Positions 14,877 through 17,482 of a stretch of 17,482 nucleotides of DNA are shown here, piece after piece. This DNA comes from JBQTKD01 sp052389435 (GTDB lineage: Bacteria > Actinomycetota > Actinomycetes > Sporichthyales > Sporichthyaceae). Below the pieces are notes generated by a model. That model did not search any database, was not told where the DNA came from, and worked only from the letters and a program-made list of their open reading frames with translations. Location: assembly GCA_052389435.1 (NCBI GenBank), contig JBQTIB010000072.1, positions 1 to 17,482 on the forward strand, read 5' to 3'. A program made the position numbers and the translations under genes. Numbering within the stretch: position 1 is the stretch's first letter; each line of letters opens with the position of its first letter.

Positions 14877-14965
14877 CGAGCGATGGGGCGAGCGATGGGG
14901 CGAGCGAGTGGTGCGAGCGAGTGGTGCGAGCGAGTGGTGCGAGCGAGCGGTGCGAGCGAGCGATG
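14877..14965. repeat. 12/13-bp tandem repeat array in the transporter leader
   Basis: Two 12-bp copies of CGAGCGATGGGG (14877-14888, 14889-14900) are followed by three exact 13-bp copies of GCGAGCGAGTGGT (14900-14912, 14913-14925, 14926-14938), one copy with a single change (14939-14951, GCGAGCGAGCGGT) and a diverged fifth unit ending near 14965. The array sits only a few bases upstream of the binding-protein ribosome site, so it is probably transcribed as part of the 5' leader. A period not divisible by three argues that it is non-coding. Confidence 0.85.
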
Positions 14966-15068
14966 CTGTGGCGCGAGCGTATGCCGAACTTACGCAGTAC
15001 GCCTCCGTTCTGTCCGACTCGCGAACTATTTGACCCGGCGGATACACAAGCGCCCGAACTCGTCTCCT

Positions 15069-15141
15069 GCTCATGGATGACCCCACGACCGCCGGTGCGT
15101 CCGATTTGTCCCGGTTCGCGCGTCCCTGCGCTCATGGATGA
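15069..15141. repeat. Pair of direct repeats GCTCATGGATGA forming CTCAT-NN-ATGAG-type dyads
   Basis: The 12-mer GCTCATGGATGA occurs at 15069-15080 and 15130-15141. The second copy extends to CTCAT-GG-ATGAG, a perfect 5-bp inverted repeat around two bases; the first has one mismatch in the last base of the dyad. The copies lie 61 bp apart in the middle of the divergent region, about six helical turns, which suits a looping or dimeric regulator controlling either direction. Confidence 0.45.
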
Positions 15142-15169
15142 GCACCGGACACGCCGGGCGAGTACTGCA

Positions 15170-15199
15170 TCGACTTGTGAATGCACGTATGGATATGCT
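15170..15199 (+). promoter_or_regulatory. Candidate argC promoter, possibly overlapped by an ArgR operator
   Basis: TCGACT (15170-15175, one base from TTGACT) and TATGCT (15194-15199, TANNNT type) are 18 bp apart and would start transcription near 15206. This is followed by GAGGAGG, seven bases before the argC ATG. Between the two hexamers lies TGTGAATGCACGTATGGA, AT-richer than its surroundings and with a TGAAT half resembling an ARG box; TGCAT and ATGCA also occur as an inverted pair around it (15166-15170, 15181-15185). ArgR repression is expected for this operon, but the operator match is imperfect. Confidence 0.4.
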
Positions 15200-15217
15200 C
15201 TCGGCGAGGAGGCGACC

Positions 15218-16249
15218 ATGGGCGCGCAGGTGGCAGTGGCGGGAGCGAGTGGCTACGCAGGGGGAGAGCTCCTGCGCCTGCTCGCCGCGCATCCCGATCT
15301 CGAGGTGAGCGTCGCGGCCGCGGAGAGTCGGGCAGGCGAGCGCCTGTCCGCCGTCCACCCGCACCTCGTGGGCCACCCGGACCTCGTCCTGGCGGCGACG
15401 ACCGCCGAGGCCCTGTCCGACGCCGACGTCGTCTTTCTCGCGCTCCCGCACGGGATGTCCGCCGCGCTTGCCGCGCAGCTGCCCGAGAACCAGGTGGTCG
15501 TCGACCTCGGTGCGGACTTCCGGCTCCGCGACGCTGCGGCGTGGGAGCGCTTCTACGGGCTGCCGCACGCCGGTACCTGGACCTACGGCATGCCCGAACT
15601 CCCCGGCGCGCGGGCGAAGATCGCCGGCGCCAGGCGCATCGCGAATCCCGGCTGCTACCCGACCTCGGTCAGCCTCGGGCTCGCCCCGCTCCTCGCCGCC
15701 GGGCTCGTGGAGGCCGACGACATCGTGATCGTCGCCGCCTCCGGCACCTCGGGCGCCGGCCGCAAGGCCGCCACGAACCTGCTCGGCTCGGAGGTCATGG
15801 GAGACCTGTCGCCGTACAAGATCGGCGGCGCGCACCAGCACACCCCGGAGATCGCCCAGAACCTCTCCGACGCACACGGTGGCCCGGTGACGATCAGCTT
15901 CACCCCGACCCTGGCGCCGATGCCGCGCGGCATCCTCGCCGTCTGCACCGCGAAGCTGAAGCCCGGCGTGGGCACCGCGGCGCTGCGGGCCGCCCTCGCC
16001 GCCGCCTACGACGCCGAGCCGTTCGTGCACCTGCTCGCCGAGGGCCAGATGCCCCACACGGCGGCGACCTTCGGCTCGAACGCCGTGCACCTGCAGGCGG
16101 CCGCCGACCTCGACTCCGGTCGCGCGACCGTCGTCGCGGCGATCGACAACCTCGGCAAGGGCGCGGCCGGTCAGGCACTGCAGAACGCCAACATCGCCCT
16201 CGGCCTGCCCGAGACTCTTGGACTGTCGACCTGTGGGGTGGCTCCGTGA
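15218..16249 (+). CDS. argC: N-acetyl-gamma-glutamyl-phosphate reductase
   Basis: A 343-residue cytosolic NADPH-dependent reductase that converts N-acetylglutamyl-5-phosphate to N-acetylglutamate semialdehyde in arginine synthesis. The N-terminal dinucleotide-fold loop reads GASGYAGGE (9-17). The catalytic cysteine is Cys146 in ANPGCYPTS. Further family blocks are VVDLGADFRLRD, SGTSGAGRKA, GGAHQHTPEI (substrate-binding His residues) and NLGKGAAGQALQNAN near the C-terminus. The length is normal for the family. The ATG at 15218 is supported by GAGGAGG seven bases upstream and by the glycine-rich loop starting eight residues later. It is the first gene of the arg operon and overlaps argJ by four bases (GTGA), so translation is coupled. 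Probably repressed by ArgR (see promoter). Nothing unusual is visible. Confidence 0.97.
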   Translation: MGAQVAVAGASGYAGGELLRLLAAHPDLEVSVAAAESRAGERLSAVHPHLVGHPDLVLAATTAEALSDADVVFLALPHGMSAALAAQLPENQVVVDLGADFRLRDAAAWERFYGLPHAGTWTYGMPELPGARAKIAGARRIANPGCYPTSVSLGLAPLLAAGLVEADDIVIVAASGTSGAGRKAATNLLGSEVMGDLSPYKIGGAHQHTPEIAQNLSDAHGGPVTISFTPTLAPMPRGILAVCTAKLKPGVGTAALRAALAAAYDAEPFVHLLAEGQMPHTAATFGSNAVHLQAAADLDSGRATVVAAIDNLGKGAAGQALQNANIALGLPETLGLSTCGVAP

Positions 16250-17397
16250 GCGTGACCACTCCCGCCGGCTTCCGGGCCGCAGGCGTTGCCGCCGGGCTGA
16301 AGTCCAGCGGCAACCTCGACGTGGCCCTCGTGGTCAACGACGGCCCCTCGTGTGCCGCCGCCGCGGTGTTCACGAGCAACCGGATCCAGGCCGCGCCCGT
16401 GGTGTGGAGCCGGCAGGTCGTCTCCGACGGTCGAGTCGACGCCGTCGTCCTGAACTCCGGCGGGGCGAACGCCTGCACCGGCGTCGACGGTTTCGCCGAC
16501 ACCCATCGAACCGCCGAACACGTCGCGGACCTCCTTGGGGTCAGCGCCGTCGACGTAGCCGTCTGTTCCACCGGCCTGATCGGCGAGCGCCTGCCGATGC
16601 CCACCCTGGTCAAGGGTGTCGTCGCCGCGCACAGGGCGCTCGCCGCCGACGGCGGACCGGACGCGGCCCTGGCGATCATGACCACCGATTCCAAGCCCAA
16701 GACCGCTGCGGTGGTGCGGGACGGCTGGAGCCTGGGCGGCATGGCCAAGGGTGCCGGGATGCTCGCGCCCGGTCTGGCGACCATGCTCGTCGTGCTGACC
16801 ACGGACGCACTCGTGGAGGCCGTCGAACTGGACGAGGCCCTGCGAGCCGCGACTCGAGTCTCCTTCGATCGCGTCGACTCCGACGGTTGCATGTCCACCA
16901 ACGACACCGTCCTGGTCATGTCCTCGGGAGCCTCCGCCGTTCGCCCCGAGCCCGACGAGTTCGCCGCCGCGCTGCGCGAACTGTGCCTGGACCTCGCGAT
17001 GCAGTTGCTGCGCGACGCCGAAGGCGCCTCGCACGACATCGCAATCGAGGTCGTCAACGCGGCTACCGAGGACGAGGCCGTCGAGGTGGGCAAATCCGTC
17101 GCCCGATCCAACCTGTTCAAGTGCGCCGTCTACGGCAACGACCCGAACTGGGGCCGCATCCTCGCCGCGGTCGGCACCACGTCCGCCGCCTTCGACCCGC
17201 ACACCCTCGACGTGACCTTCAACGGTGTCCAGATCTGCCGCAACGGCGGCCCGGGGGACTCCCGCGACAAAGTCGACCTGACCCCGCGTCAGGTCGACGT
17301 GCTGATCGACCTCAAGGCGGGCACCGAGACGGCGACCGTCTGGACCAACGACCTGACCAACGAATACGTACACGAGAATTCGGCGTACTCCACGTAG
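16246..17397 (+). CDS. argJ: Bifunctional glutamate N-acetyltransferase / ornithine acetyltransferase
   Basis: A 383-residue self-processing enzyme of arginine synthesis. It moves the acetyl group from N-acetylornithine to glutamate, releasing ornithine and recycling the acetyl group; many bacterial forms also use acetyl-CoA. The precursor is cut autocatalytically before Thr179 in KGAGMLAPGLATML, making Thr179 the nucleophile of the beta chain. Other blocks are LNSGGANACTG, CSTGLIGERLP (oxyanion-hole region), MTTDSKPK, SDGCMSTNDTV and the C-terminal WTNDLTNEYVHENSAYST end typical of the family. The GTG start at 16246 lies inside the argC stop (GTGA overlap); a second in-frame GTG two codons later is a possible alternative. 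The next genes of the pathway (argB and others) are expected to the right, beyond three hairpins. Confidence 0.97.
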   Translation: MSVTTPAGFRAAGVAAGLKSSGNLDVALVVNDGPSCAAAAVFTSNRIQAAPVVWSRQVVSDGRVDAVVLNSGGANACTGVDGFADTHRTAEHVADLLGVSAVDVAVCSTGLIGERLPMPTLVKGVVAAHRALAADGGPDAALAIMTTDSKPKTAAVVRDGWSLGGMAKGAGMLAPGLATMLVVLTTDALVEAVELDEALRAATRVSFDRVDSDGCMSTNDTVLVMSSGASAVRPEPDEFAAALRELCLDLAMQLLRDAEGASHDIAIEVVNAATEDEAVEVGKSVARSNLFKCAVYGNDPNWGRILAAVGTTSAAFDPHTLDVTFNGVQICRNGGPGDSRDKVDLTPRQVDVLIDLKAGTETATVWTNDLTNEYVHENSAYST

Positions 17398-17481
17398 TCG
17401 GGGGGCTTCGCCCCCCGACTGCCCCCCCAGTCGGGGGCTCCGCCCCCGACAGCCCCCACAGTCGGGGGCTCCGCCCCCGAC
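17398..17481. terminator. Three GC-rich hairpins in tandem after argJ
   Basis: Directly after the argJ stop lie three 21-base hairpins. The first (17398-17418) is TCGGGGGG-CTTCG-CCCCCCGA; the second and third (17430-17450, 17461-17481) are identical, GTCGGGGG-CTCCG-CCCCCGAC, with a 31-bp repeat period. Each has an 8-bp stem and a 5-base loop. There is no U-run, so they would be U-less (actinobacterial-type) terminators, mRNA-stabilising elements, or members of a dispersed palindromic repeat. The array runs to the window edge, so more copies may follow. Confidence 0.6.
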
Positions 17482-17482
17482 A

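Larger units (their letters stand above)
14859..15217. other. Divergent regulatory region between the transporter operon and argC
   Basis: A 359-bp gap with no convincing gene. From the transporter side it holds a ribosome site (GAGGAG on the minus strand, 14867-14872), a 12/13-bp tandem array (14877-14965), a weak minus-strand -10-like TACGCT (14976-14981), two CTCAT-NN-ATGA dyads (15069-15141), and the argC promoter and ribosome site (15170-15216). Open frames crossing it change register with the 13-bp repeats and show no family motif. Confidence 0.6.

Noticed and set aside
14877..14965. CRISPR array
   Set aside because: Units are 12-13 bp, contiguous, with no spacers and no cas genes nearby.
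13215..15080. Long + strand open frame opposite the substrate-binding protein gene
   Set aside because: Shadow frame in high-GC DNA without recognisable motifs; the opposite strand encodes a coherent LivK-like protein with ribosome site.
14859..15086. Upstream start for the binding protein, making the tandem repeat coding
   Set aside because: The 13-bp period shifts the frame at each unit and gives irregular Arg/Ser/His peptides. The GTG at 14858 has a good ribosome site and a membrane segment at the right distance.

Overview
The window is high-GC chromosomal DNA, almost certainly from an actinomycete (Actinomycetota). The base composition and codon use fit this, as do -10-like TAGCGT boxes placed directly before start codons, an ArgC-ArgJ gene pair that overlaps by four bases, and a Liv-type transporter whose subunits are fused in pairs. 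I cannot name the genus from sequence alone. Protein families were assigned by reading motifs, without a database search.

Layout, left to right. (1) Positions 1-120 are the end of an IS5-like insertion sequence: the first 24 codons of a leftward transposase and a putative terminal end that abuts a CTAG. The stop codon of the next gene lies inside that CTAG. (2) 121-7851 is a cell-wall cluster built around phosphoenolpyruvate carboxylase. A secreted M15/VanY-like metallopeptidase (leftward) is divergent from ppc. Two tandem paralogous secreted N-acetylmuramoyl-L-alanine amidases follow ppc on the + strand. A convergent, membrane-anchored relative of the M15-like protein, with every predicted zinc ligand replaced, closes the cluster. 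(3) 8012-14858 is a leftward four-gene operon with overlapping or abutting genes. In order of transcription it encodes a membrane-tethered LivK-type binding protein, an unrecognised secreted protein with a C-terminal membrane anchor, a fused LivH-LivM permease and a fused LivF-LivG ATPase. (4) 14859-15217 is a divergent regulatory region with a 12/13-bp tandem array in the transporter leader and two copies of a CTCAT-NN-ATGAG-type dyad. (5) 15218-17397 is the start of a rightward arginine biosynthesis operon, argC-argJ, followed by three closely spaced GC-rich hairpins up to the window end.

How the genes may work together. The amidases and the active M15-like enzyme would cut stem peptides or peptide-glycan links outside the membrane, and the ligand-less paralogue may regulate or scaffold them (inference). 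PEPC supplies oxaloacetate, and argCJ perform two steps of the acetylated arginine pathway. The transporter probably imports an amino acid, amide or other small organic solute; its substrate cannot be read from the sequence.

The two least ordinary items are the active/inactive M15-like pair bracketing ppc and the amidases, and the Liv-type transporter with fused subunits, a tethered receptor and a membrane-anchored accessory protein encoded between receptor and permease.
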